Shown: in pieces, positions 1-8,813 of the stretch | How the letters are laid out: each line of letters opens with the position of its first letter | How positions within the stretch are numbered: the stretch's first letter is position 1 | Assembly: GCA_001275005.1 (NCBI GenBank) | Contig: JWZX01001516.1 | Span: 1-13,271 of the forward strand | Reading direction: 5' to 3' | Origin: Chrysochromulina tobinii | Taxonomy: Eukaryota; Haptophyta; Prymnesiales; Chrysochromulinaceae | DNA: 13,271 nt | Translations under genes and position numbers: made by a program | Notes under the pieces: model-generated | Database searches by the model: none | Told to the model about the DNA's origin: nothing | Seen by the model: only the letters and a program-made list of their open reading frames with translations

Positions 1-593
1 GCGACGGCGGCGACGGCGGCGGCGGCAGCGGCGCAGCAGCTGCAGCAGCAGTTGCAGAGGGAGAGGAAGAGTTGGAGTTTGTGGACGACATCACGTTGCC
101 GGACGGCGCGCTCGTGGAGGCGGGCAGCTGCGCACGCAAGGTGTGGCGGCTCCGCATGTGCTCAACACAGCGCATGTGCTCATCCCAGCGCGGGTGCGAC
201 GTCGGCGGCGCCCTGCGGCTGGTCCGCGATGACGTGGACTCGGATGACAGGCTCATCAGCCGCTGCCTAGGTGCTGAGGCGTGCAGCTACCCTTCGGATG
301 CGAGCCTCGACGCGAGCCTTGACGTGGCTGTCGACCTCATGTTCCCTCGCTCTCCGTGTGGCCCGTACCGCGCCTTCTTTCGGCTCGTCCGAAGCTGCGT
401 ACCGGTAAGCGTACCGGCCGAGCGAGACGGGGCCGCGGCCGTCGATGGGTTTGGTGGCATGATCGATGGCCGCCACGCCACGCAGCCGCCGAGCTGGCAG
501 CCCGTTCACGTTCACAGCTGGCAGCCCGTGGGCTGTCGGCTCTGGGTGGACGTCGTCGTGGTGCCACCTGCCGTGCAGAGGAAGGTGTCATAG
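1..593 (+). CDS. NBR1-like FW-domain protein, 3' part (5' end outside the window)
   Basis: The frame is open from the window edge to a TAG at 591-593. It begins with a low-complexity Gly/Ala/Glu stretch (3-71) and continues into a domain matching the four-Trp (FW, Nbr1 central) fold of the selective-autophagy receptor NBR1 and relatives. Visible landmarks in order are FVDDITLPDGALVEAG (like 'FV.D.TIPDGT...G'), KVWRLR (like KTWRLRN), a hydrophobic strand ALRLVRDD, DVAVDLMFP (like DVSVDLVAP), YRAFFRLV (like YRSFWRL) and RLWVDVVVV (like RLWVDIVV). In NBR1 this domain binds cargo or partner proteins; here only the fold is inferred. An 18-nt tandem duplication (153-170/171-188, RMCSTQ/RMCSSQ) sits after the WRLR strand. 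A likely phase-0 intron at 405-524 (donor GTAAGC, acceptor TGGCAG) is 120 nt without stops, so the frame stays open whether it is spliced or kept. Removing it joins the two last strands as in the canonical domain. Domain call is from memory of the family. Confidence 0.6.
   Translation, partial: DGGDGGGGSGAAAAAAVAEGEEELEFVDDITLPDGALVEAGSCARKVWRLRMCSTQRMCSSQRGCDVGGALRLVRDDVDSDDRLISRCLGAEACSYPSDASLDASLDVAVDLMFPRSPCGPYRAFFRLVRSCVPVSVPAERDGAAAVDGFGGMIDGRHATQPPSWQPVHVHSWQPVGCRLWVDVVVVPPAVQRKVS
3..71 (+). repeat. GGC/GCA-type trinucleotide low-complexity tract
   Basis: Imperfect GGC, GAC and GCA/GCAG triplets read in frame as a Gly-rich then Ala-rich run followed by an acidic stretch, directly before the FW-like domain. 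Probably a flexible linker in the protein. Confidence 0.7.
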
Positions 594-1286
594 ATAGGAG
601 GGTGGACTAGAGCGAGTAGAGGGATCGGGTCCGGTATACTACTACTTTGTCGTAGCTCCACGCTCGGCTCGTACCCGTTAAGTAACTCGAATATACTCGT
701 CGGTCCGCCACACGTTCTAGGCCCGGCCGCGGGCGGCGGGCATATCCATGGTTTGTAGCATCTAGGCTACCCTATGTAGTACTTGTGCGCTTTTCCCGGG
801 TCCGTCATATGTGGTCGAAGGGACGAAGCACCGCAGCGCGGCGAACCTCAGGAAGCACTGCCAGCGCAGTGGTCCTTGTCATGGCTCTTGAGCCTTGTCT
901 CGTTAACTTGTCTCGCACTCCAGCTGCACGCGCGCCGCCAACCGTGCCACGCTGCTCGCGTGCTCGGCAGAGGCTGCGCACTGCTACTTGCACAGCACCA
1001 TGTGCACGGAGCCTACACGGAGCCTGATCTCGGTGCGGGCGCGGCGGACGCAAAAGAGTGCAGGTCCGGTGTGCGTGGAGGCGGCGCAGCGGCTTCCATC
1101 GTGCGACCCGGAAAGTGCGGTTCGGAATGAATGTAACACGCTGGAGAGAGGATGGTCGGATTTACGAGATCGGCGACCGTGCACTCTGCCCTTTGGCTGA
1201 GGGTTGCGCGAAGTGATGTGGTATCCGGGTATGTGCGCTAAGCAGGGGGAGCCCGCATTCCAATGATTTGATGCAATCAGCATGCG
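594..1286. other. Intergenic stretch, no convincing gene
   Basis: This is the likely 3' flank of the FW-domain gene and of the convergent GT31 gene. I see no clear poly(A) signal. A plus frame open from 909 to the TGA at 1198-1200 is Cys-containing, with several spaced Cys between about 922 and 1190, but it lacks a good start, a recognisable domain or clear splice sites, so I do not call it. A 32-nt direct repeat lies at its right end (separate entry). Confidence 0.5.
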
Positions 1287-1314
1287 CTAAGCAGGGGGAG
1301 CCCGCATCCCAATG
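1234..1314. repeat. Direct repeat of 32 nt, one mismatch
   Basis: Copies at 1234-1265 and 1283-1314 share tgcgctaagcagggggagcc and the 12 bases after it, with one T/C difference, at a spacing of 49. The right copy contains the stop codon and last codons of the Cys-rich minus-strand exon. The left copy is therefore a duplicate of that gene's 3' coding end lying just beyond its stop. Confidence 0.85.
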
Positions 1315-3025
1315 GAGACGGTGCCCTTCTCAAGGGTATCTTGCAAGCCGTCGCTCAGGTTGCATGCGTGGTACCACGAGCAATCACCACGGGAGGGCGC
1401 AAAGGAGACGTAGCGGCAGCGCTCGCAGCATGCGCATCTGGCCATGCAGCCCTCTAGCGTTTTGTTATCTAGGCTGCGGATGTGCCACGCCCCGCTGTCG
1501 TCTTCGGAGCAATCAAAGTCACCAAACTCCGTCTCGCCACAGTGGCCGGCGCGCAGCGCCGGGACGTCCCGCCTCATCGGCAGCGTCCGGAGGGCGTGCC
1601 GCTCGCACGCGGCACTGGGCGGCGCCCGTCCGGAGATGTTATGTGTGATGACCGTCTGCAGGCACATGTGTCGATCAATAAGCAATCAATGGGCAATCAA
1701 TGGGCAATCAATGCGCAATCAATGCGCAATCAATACGCAACCAATGCGCAATCAGGAGATTGGTCAGCAGCGGAGAGGGGCAACAAGGCCGTGAACAAGG
1801 CGTGGCGGGAGCCAGAGGGCTGTGGGGATCAGGAGCCAAAGAGGGCTGTGGGGATCGAGAGTCGGCGGCGTACCGAGCACGAGGCCGCCGCATACGGCTC
1901 GGCGCTGGCCGTGCAGCGCCGCCACGTGGCGCCGGCGCACGAGATGTACGGCTCGGCCGCGCACTCGAGCCGTACCGACGGGGGCGCACAATGGTGCCTT
2001 TGCGACCAGCGGTGCGCCCGCTTGAGGCGAGCCGACCGCTTGCCGCGGTTGTGCAGGATGAGCGTCGAAGGCGCCAGCCCTAGGCCTACGCCGGCATTGT
2101 ACCACTCCTCTGCGTAGACGTGTCTGCCAATGTGGACGAAGGCAGCCGCCTCGGAGGCCACCGTGGTCGTCAACGCCCATCCAAGTAACACATCCTCCCA
2201 CGGGAGCGCGCGAGGGTTCTCGAGATGGCTGAGCGCCACACGCATGGGGGCCGAGATGCTGTCGGCCGCGGCCATCGCCGCCTCAATCTCCTCCTTGACG
2301 CGGTGGGTGAGCAGCTGCCGTGTCAGACCCATGGAGACGAAGAGGCAGGCGCCCTTGGCGAAGTTGAACGGCCCGATGGATTGCGTGTGCTTCAGCAGCG
2401 GATTTCTCAGCATGCAGTTGCGCTTATAGCTGAACTCGTCATCGAACCCATCAGGACGCCTTGTGACTACGTCCCAGTGGTACGACTCTTGCACTCCCCA
2501 CAGCATGGACGGGCTCTCGGGGATTCTCTCGGGGACATTCTGGATCCGCCGAAGCTCATCAAGACTGCCCCGCAGGTGCGCGGTGATGCTCGGCAGCAGA
2601 AGCATCACATCATCGTCGGCCTTACCCAGAAGCTCGGTGTTAGGCCACCTAGCCACCGCGCAATGCATCCATGCCCATAGAGTCGCGAGCGGGCCCTGGC
2701 TTCGACTCAGCCTCGATGAGGCGTTTATGAACACGAAGTCGCCATGATTGCGCGACTCAGCATGTAGTGGACTCCGCACACGGAGGCCTCGAGTGCGGGC
2801 CACGAAGCGTACGTCCAGCGAGGCCGAGCGGCTCGCTTGCGCGAGCCACGTTTTGCGCGCCTCGGTACGATGGCGATGGCTGTGTTCACTGTCAGTGGTG
2901 AAAATGCCGAGAACAGCGAGCAGCGCGTCATGCCGCACAGGCGCCGAACACTCGGGTCGAGCCTCGAGCATGGCCTGGCCCATCGAGCTCCAAGGTTGTC
3001 TGCTCATGTTTGGAGTCGTCGCCAT
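1287..3025 (-). CDS. GT31-like (beta-1,3-galactosyltransferase family) glycosyltransferase, two-exon model with Cys-rich C-terminal domain
   Basis: Exon 1 runs 3025 to 1874 (384 codons) and exon 2 runs 1655 to 1287 (122 codons plus TAG). The intron 1873-1656 (TCG|GTACGC ... CTGCAG|ACG) is phase 0, and the join keeps the frame. Exon 1 has the GT31 landmarks: LLAVLGIFTT (first strand, residues 35-44), RTEARKTWL (53-61, like R..IR.TW), DVRFVARTRG (71-80), HGDFVFIN (94-101), LLGKADDDV (132-140, the DxD metal/nucleotide-sugar motif) and PWEDVLLG (275-282, like PEDVxxG). The family transfers hexoses from UDP-sugars in the Golgi. Exon 2 holds a compact Cys domain, ending its core in RCACCERCRYVSF and DCSWYHAC, a pattern I associate with algal extracytoplasmic proteins. 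No membrane anchor is visible at the ATG; the frame stays open upstream to 3163, so a 5' exon could supply one. If unspliced, exon 1 would stop at 1829. The exon join is inferred; the GT31 assignment is firmer. Confidence 0.7.
1681..1757 (-). repeat. Intronic 11-bp tandem array, unit CATTGATTGC(G/C) in gene sense
   Basis: About seven units of 11 bp with few substitutions lie inside the predicted intron of the minus-strand GT31 gene. In that gene's sense the unit shares nine of 11 bases with TCTTGATTGCG, the unit of the array in ABC1K intron 10 on the other strand. Confidence 0.85.
1814..1856. repeat. Short direct duplication (17 nt, spacing 26)
   Basis: The sequence agagggctgtggggatc occurs at 1814-1830 and 1840-1856. 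On the minus strand it lies at the donor side of the GT31-gene intron and puts two CCACAG acceptor-like sites close together. Confidence 0.7.
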
Positions 3026-3567
3026 CGCGGCTTCTGTCGCCGCGCTGACCCTTTGCCGCCGCCGCCGCCGCCGCCGCGAGGGGCCGCTGCAGTGCGCGAC
3101 TGCCACCGGGGAAAAGTCGGGGTGGCCGTGAACTATTCGAGTTTGGTTTGCAGGGTCGCTCAAGCCGCATGCAAACGATGGGAAAAGGGGGAGGGGGGGA
3201 TTTCGTCTGAAGTACCGGTGGGGGGTGGAGAGGAGAGCTGCTTAGCTGCAGATAGGCGCACCTTCAAAGCTGTGGCTCTCTGGCCACTGGAGGGCACTCG
3301 GGAGGTTCATCTGGCCGCCGTGGGCGTGGCCGAGCGCGAGCTGCAGGCAGCGGCACGCGCCTTCTTGAAGAAGAAGGCAATCTTGAGGTGCTCGTCTCTG
3401 CAGAGACGATGCTGTGAGTGGTCTTTTTTGGTTTCACGTGTGCTCTTGTTCACTTAGTAATCGAGTACGCACGCGCACCCGCTTACTTACACCCTCGCGA
3501 GACTCTGGTCGACTGGCGGGTCGTGTTCAGACCAGGCTACCGATGAGCACTCAGGTGCGTACACTGA
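3026..3567. other. Region upstream of the GT31 gene, no convincing gene
   Basis: On the minus strand the GT31 frame continues without a stop from 3025 to 3163, across a CGG run encoding seven Arg (near 3055-3080). That stretch may be 5' UTR or an upstream exon joined at the CACTGCAG acceptor-like site. Purine-rich low complexity follows near 3180-3235. A plus-strand open stretch around 3240-3400 has mixed residues, but no start, splice sites or family could be assigned. Confidence 0.4.
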
Positions 3568-3908
3568 TCACTGCCTCGGCGACGCGAGCCGCATCAGCCC
3601 ACGCTCCATCTGCACCGTTTTCACCACGTCTTTCTTGGATTCCATGTCGAATATGGCGCTAGAGGCGATGGCGTACGAGGACGCTGTGTTACCGAGAGTG
3701 CCAGAGCCCTCGGAGCCGTTGGCTGCGGCCTGGAGCAACCTGTCGAGGTGGTAGAGAGCTTATGAGGTTGGCTGCTCGTCCCGGGGGCGCCCTATCTTAA
3801 GCCCTATCTTGGCAGGCGGTTGGTTACCTTCTTCCGTTGAGCCGCGGCAGCTCGCTGCCGGCGCCTGTCTTCCGACTTCTTGGCGAGTGTCTTCTCCTTC
3901 GCCGCCAT
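3568..3908 (-). CDS. Small basic protein of unknown function, two exons (80 aa)
   Basis: Exon 1 is 3908-3828 (27 codons: MAAKEKTLAKKSEDRRRQ, then Ala/Gln/Arg and a final KK). The intron 3827-3730 is 98 nt, donor AAG|GTAACC, acceptor GCTCCAG|GCC, phase 0. Exon 2 is 3729-3568 (53 codons plus TGA). The N-terminus is a charged Lys/Arg/Ala helix that could act as a nuclear or nucleolar signal or RNA-binding tail. Exon 2 has a Gly/Ser linker followed by an amphipathic-looking segment (SSAIFDMESKKDVVKTVQ, then MERGLMRLA). I recognise no family. Support is the clean splice sites, the phase match and protein-like composition in exon 2. A competing acceptor 9 bases earlier (CGACAG) gives an early stop. 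The gene could continue into further exons downstream. Confidence 0.45.
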
Positions 3909-4520
3909 CGCATCGCTAGGAAAAAGGCTAACGGCGGCCGCCAGTATATGTACGAAGCGTGCTGCTCTTTGTTCGTGATGGTTTTTGTTTCGCAGGGATG
4001 AGCTTTCACCATAAAGTAGGAGATAAAAACAACACACACTGGGGTCGGTACATCGGTCCTCTCAAAGTTTCCCCAGCTGCAGCTCCTTCGAAGCTCGATG
4101 AACACTCCCACTGGAAGAGAAAAAGAAGCTCCGGAGTTCCCGTCGATACTTGTGAACGCCAGAACGCGCGCCGCGATGCGCGGCATCGCCCATGATCACG
4201 TCCTCTCCGTGGCGGGTCGGGTCGCCATTCGGCTCGGGCAACACGGCTCCGCGGAGCTCGCCTACCAGACGGCCTACTACTGGGAATGGCTGAGAGCCGT
4301 TCCCACCGACAAGGACGATGAGTCCCCTTTGCATTTTCCCATTCTTCGGTTTCGTTTCAATTGTAAGTGCCACCGTTAAGAGCCCTCTGTGAACTGCCAG
4401 GATGTATGAGTCCGCAGCCGCACTCGTAAGCGACCGTCGAAGAGTCGAGAGCGTGCATGAGGCAAGGTTTCGTCAAAATATTTTCGGTGCTCACGAAGGC
4501 GCATCTTCGATCGCCAGGCG
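3909..4520. other. Intergenic region between the small minus-strand gene and ABC1K
   Basis: Probably the shared upstream region of two divergent genes. A 93-codon plus frame (4098-4379) opens at an ATG and has moderately protein-like composition. It matches nothing I know, and the only strong donor in it (GTAAGT at about 4362) would need a 38-nt intron leading to a stop. I do not call it as a gene. No TATA-type or other promoter motif can be supported. Confidence 0.4.
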
Positions 4521-7500
4521 ATGTTGCGCAACTTCCTGGCCATCGTAGTCAGCGTCGAGGCCTACACAGTCGCACCCACGGGCCTTTCACGCAGCAGCGG
4601 CAGCTTCCTTTCATCGCGTGCGCCTGCTCCGAGGCTGCTCCTCGACGAGCTGAGCGCGTCGCCGCTGCTCTCGAATCCCGACGTGCTCTCGGCCCTGGGC
4701 GATCCCAAGGTGCTCTTGGCCCTGGGCAATCCCAACGTGCTCTCGGCCCTGGGTATCGCGGTCGCGGCCACCGTCGGCTCGGCGATCGCGCGCTCGAGCG
4801 GAGAAGCGATCGGCGCGCCGTATCCGGCGCGCGCCGACGGGTACGATCCCGAGGCGGCCGACCGGTTCTACAGCGCGCGCCTGCCGCTCGTCGTATGGCG
4901 TCTGGCGACGCTCACCTACCTGACCGGCGCCTTCAACGTGCGGCTGCTCCTCGACTACGCGCAGTACAAGCGCGCTGGGTCGCCCGAGGGCGAGCCGTGG
5001 CCCAATGAAAAGGACCGCGCCAAGGAGGCCCTGAGCATCGCGGTCGGCCTCGGCCCGACCTTCATCAAGCTCGCGCAGGCGCTCTCGATCCGCACAGATC
5101 TGATCCCGGAAGCGTACGCGCTCGAGCTGCGCCAGCTCCAGGACGCTGTGCCTCCCTTTGACTCGGCGCTCGCCAAGGAATTGCTCGCGCACGAGCTCAA
5201 TCTGCCGACCGGTGGCTTGGGCGCCAAGTTCAAAAAGATCTCCGCTGAGCCGCTCGCAGCCGCCTCGATAGGCCAGGTGAGTGCCTCTGAGCAGCCCTCG
5301 GTTCGAACCCTCGATGGCCTCTGCATGGCCTCTGATTGGCCTCGGATGCCCTCTTGATTGCCTCCTTCATCAGGTATGTCTCAGTGCCTTGAATGGCCTC
5401 TGACTGCCTCTGATGACCTCTGATGGCCTCTGATGGCCTCTGATGGCCTCTAATGACCTCTGAATGGCTTCTAACTGGCTTCGGATGCCCCTCGATCGCT
5501 CAGGTGTACACCTGATTGCCTCTGATGACCTCTGATGACCTCTGATTGCCTCTAATTACCTCTAATGACCTCGATCGCTCGGTGTACAAAGGAGAGCTCG
5601 CCGACTGATGACCTCTGATTGCCTCTAATGACCTCTAATGACCTCGATCGCTCAGGTGTACAAAGGAGAGCTCGCCGACGGGCGGCAGGTGGCCATCAAG
5701 GTTCAACGGCCGAACATCCTCGATGCGATTGCACTCGACCTGTACCTGCTTCGGCTGCTCGTGCCTCTGCAGACCCGCATCTCGAACGCGGCGCGCAAGG
5801 TGCTTGAGTGCCTCTGATGGCCTCTGATGGCCTGTGATTGCGTCCCTCATCAGGTGCCCACGTACCCAGAGGGCCACAAGCTCGCGCGTGAGCTGATGGC
5901 CTCCGATGACCGGTGATTGCGTCCCTCATCAGGTGCCCACGTATCCAGAGGACCTCAAGCTCGCGCGTGAGCTCGTCGACGAGTGGGGTCGTGGCTTCGT
6001 GGCGGAGACGGATTACCTTCATGAGGCGGCGAACACGGCGGAGTTCTCGGCGGCGATGGAGCGGCGCGGCCTCGGCGCCGTCACCGCGCCGACGGTGATG
6101 GTCTGAGCGCTCGAACCGCCACGAGCCGCAAGGGTCCTTGTGTGACGAGCTTGAAGGTCTGTGAATGGACGGCTGTGAATGGACGACTCTGATCGCGTGC
6201 GAATTGCGCCCCTCATCAGGTGATCCCTGAGCTCTCGACCCGCAAGATTCTCGTGACGGAGTGGATCGACGGTACGCCTCGATGGCCTCTGATGGCCTCT
6301 GATGGCCTCTGATGGCCTCTGATGGCCTCTGATGGCCTCTGATTGCTTCCCTCATCAGGCACGCGCCTCGACCTGGATGCGTCGCCCGATGTGCCGCGGC
6401 TCTGCGGCGTCGCCATCAATGCGTACCTGACGATGCTGCTCGACACGGGCTGCCTGCATTGCGATCCGCACCCCGGCAACCTGCTGCGATCGCGCGACGG
6501 CAAGCTCGTCATCCTCGATTGGGGCATGACGCAGGCGGTGCCGCAAGACCTCCAATACGCTCTGATCGAGTTCATCGCACACGTGAACGCCGAGGACTAC
6601 GACGCGATGCCGCAGGATTTCGTCAACCTGGGCTTCACGCCGCCAGAGCAGCTCGAGCGCGTACGCGCTCCCGATTTGGGCCGAATAGGCTCTCTGAGTG
6701 CAATCTGAGTGAAATCTGAGTGAAATCTGAGTGCAATCTCGCGCTCCCGATTTGGGCCGAATAGGCTCTCTGAGTGCAATCTGAGTGCAATCTCGCGTGC
6801 GTGCTGAGTGCGTGCTTGCTGAGGGCATGCTGATGGCAGGTGCGCGCCTCCAACCTGACCGAAGGGCTCTCGTTTGTGCTTCGTCAACTCTCCCAGGGCG
6901 GGGGCGGCAAGAAGCTGCAGGCGCGCGTGAGGGAGGGTCACCCTTGATGGGTTCCGATGGCCTCTGATTGAGCTCTGATGGCCTCTGATTGCCTTCGTCA
7001 TCAGGCGCGCGTGAGGGAGGAGTGGCGCGAGAAGTACGACCCAGAGAACAAGCTGAGTGCCGACGAGCTGCGCGAAAAGGTGCGGAAGGAGTTCATTGAG
7101 CAGGTGAGCGCTACTGATGACTACTGATGTGACTACTGATGTCTATGGATGATCAACGGATGACCACTGATGACCACTGATGGCCACTGATGACCACTGA
7201 TGGCCACATGAATCGCATGCCGTGACACTCGATTGCGCGCGCCGATTTCGTCCACCGATTTCGTCAATCAGGGGCGGCAGCAGCTGGCCCTCGAGACCGG
7301 CGAGGACGTCTCCGTGCTTGATGTGCAGAACGTCATGGAACGCATGCAGCAGCGCAATCGGGAGCTCTTCAAAGTACCGCCCTACATCCTGTACGTGGCG
7401 CGCGCCTTCTCGACCCCCGACGAGATGATGGCCTCTGATGGCCTCTGATGGCCTCTGATGGCCTCTGATGGCCTCTGATTGCTTCCCTCATCAGGTACGT

Positions 7501-8782
7501 GGCGCGCGCCTTCTCAACCCTCGAGGGCATCGGCCTCTCCGCCAATGAAGACTACTCCATCGTCTCCGAGGCGTTCCCTTATTTGTCCAAGCGGCTGCTC
7601 ACCGACTCATCGCCGCGTGCCGAGGCGGCGCTCCGCTCGATGGTCTACGGATCCTCGGACGCGGCGATCCCGTATGAAGCGCCTCCCTCGATCGATCAGG
7701 CACGTGGGAGCCTCTCAGCTGCCTCTGATCGCCTCCGATGACCTCTGATGGCCTCTGATCGCCTCTGATCGCCTCCGATCGCCTCCGATCGCCTCTCTGA
7801 TGGGCTCTGATCGCCTGCGATGCCCTCCCCCTTCGATCGCGCAGATGCTCAAGATGGGCGCCGGTTTCAATTCGTACTCGACCGTTACGTCGAGTGCTCC
7901 TGTAGAAGCTGCTGCCGCCCTGCCCGCTGCCGCCTCAGCCGCTGCCGCCTCGGCCGCCACCGGCACGGCCGCCGGGGCCGCCGCCACCGAGCCGACGGGC
8001 GCCGCCGCGGGCGCTGGGGATGAGCTCGTCGACCTGCTGCTGGCGGCGGATGGGACGTACGTGCTGCCTTTGGTTGGCCCCTTGATGGCCTCTTGATTGC
8101 GTCTTGATCGCCTCTTGATTGCGTCTTGATCGCTTCTTTTTGCGTCTGGATGGCCTCTTGATTGCGTCTTGATTGCGTCTTGATCGCCTCTTTTTGCGTC
8201 TGGATGGCCTCTTGATTGCGTCTTGATGGCCTCTTGATTGCGTCTTGATGGCCTCTTGATTGCGTCTTGATGGCCTCTTGATTGCGTCTGGATGGCCTCT
8301 TGATTGCGTCTTGATGGCCACTGATGAGCCATGATTGCCTCCGAGTACAGGTATGTGCAGCAGCTGCTGCTAGAGGAGGCCGCCAAGCTCGCCGACGCCG
8401 CTGTGCGCCAGGGAGTCGCGCGCGCAGGCAGCACGCCCCTCGCCTCGGGCGTCGCTGCGGCACTCCGAGCGCCACGCCGCTTTGCCGACGCGACCTTCGG
8501 CCGACTGCCGATGCCAGGACCGTTACGCTCCGTGCTCGACACGACGCTGCTTGCGCCCGTGACGGCGCTCGATGAGCTCGCGGCCCTCGTGCCCTCCCTC
8601 GCCGCCCGCAATGGTTCGTCTTCTAATGGCCTCGAATGACCTCTAATGACCTCCGATTGCCTCTAATGACCTCTGATGGCCTCCCTCATCAGGCACGGAT
8701 GAGAGGACGCTGGAGGCCTTTGGCAAGCTGTGGGAATCTTTCGCGCCCCCCGCCGAGGGTGCGCGTGGCGCCGTCATGGGCG

Positions 8783-8813
<31 letters not shown>

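Noticed and set aside
783-1130. 115-codon plus frame with a hydrophobic stretch
   Set aside because: It starts at a TTG, shows no domain, and overlaps equally open frames in other phases in GC-rich sequence.
2837-3457. 206-codon plus-strand open frame with Pro-rich run
   Set aside because: Most of its first half is antisense to the GT31 exon and is explained by GC-rich shadow coding; no family match.
4457-5008. 183-codon plus frame overlapping ABC1K exon 1
   Set aside because: It is a frame shift of the real exon; the 4521 frame carries the ABC1 motifs downstream.
5696-6355. Minus-strand frame with repeated RGHQRPSEAI peptide
   Set aside because: Same reason: the repeat unit read backwards plus antisense of exons 2-4.
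7715-8611. Long minus-strand open frames through introns 9-10 (repeating EAIKTQSRGHQD-like peptide)
   Set aside because: They are translations of the tandem intron array and of GC-rich exons on the wrong strand; the plus strand carries the ABC1 kinase motifs.
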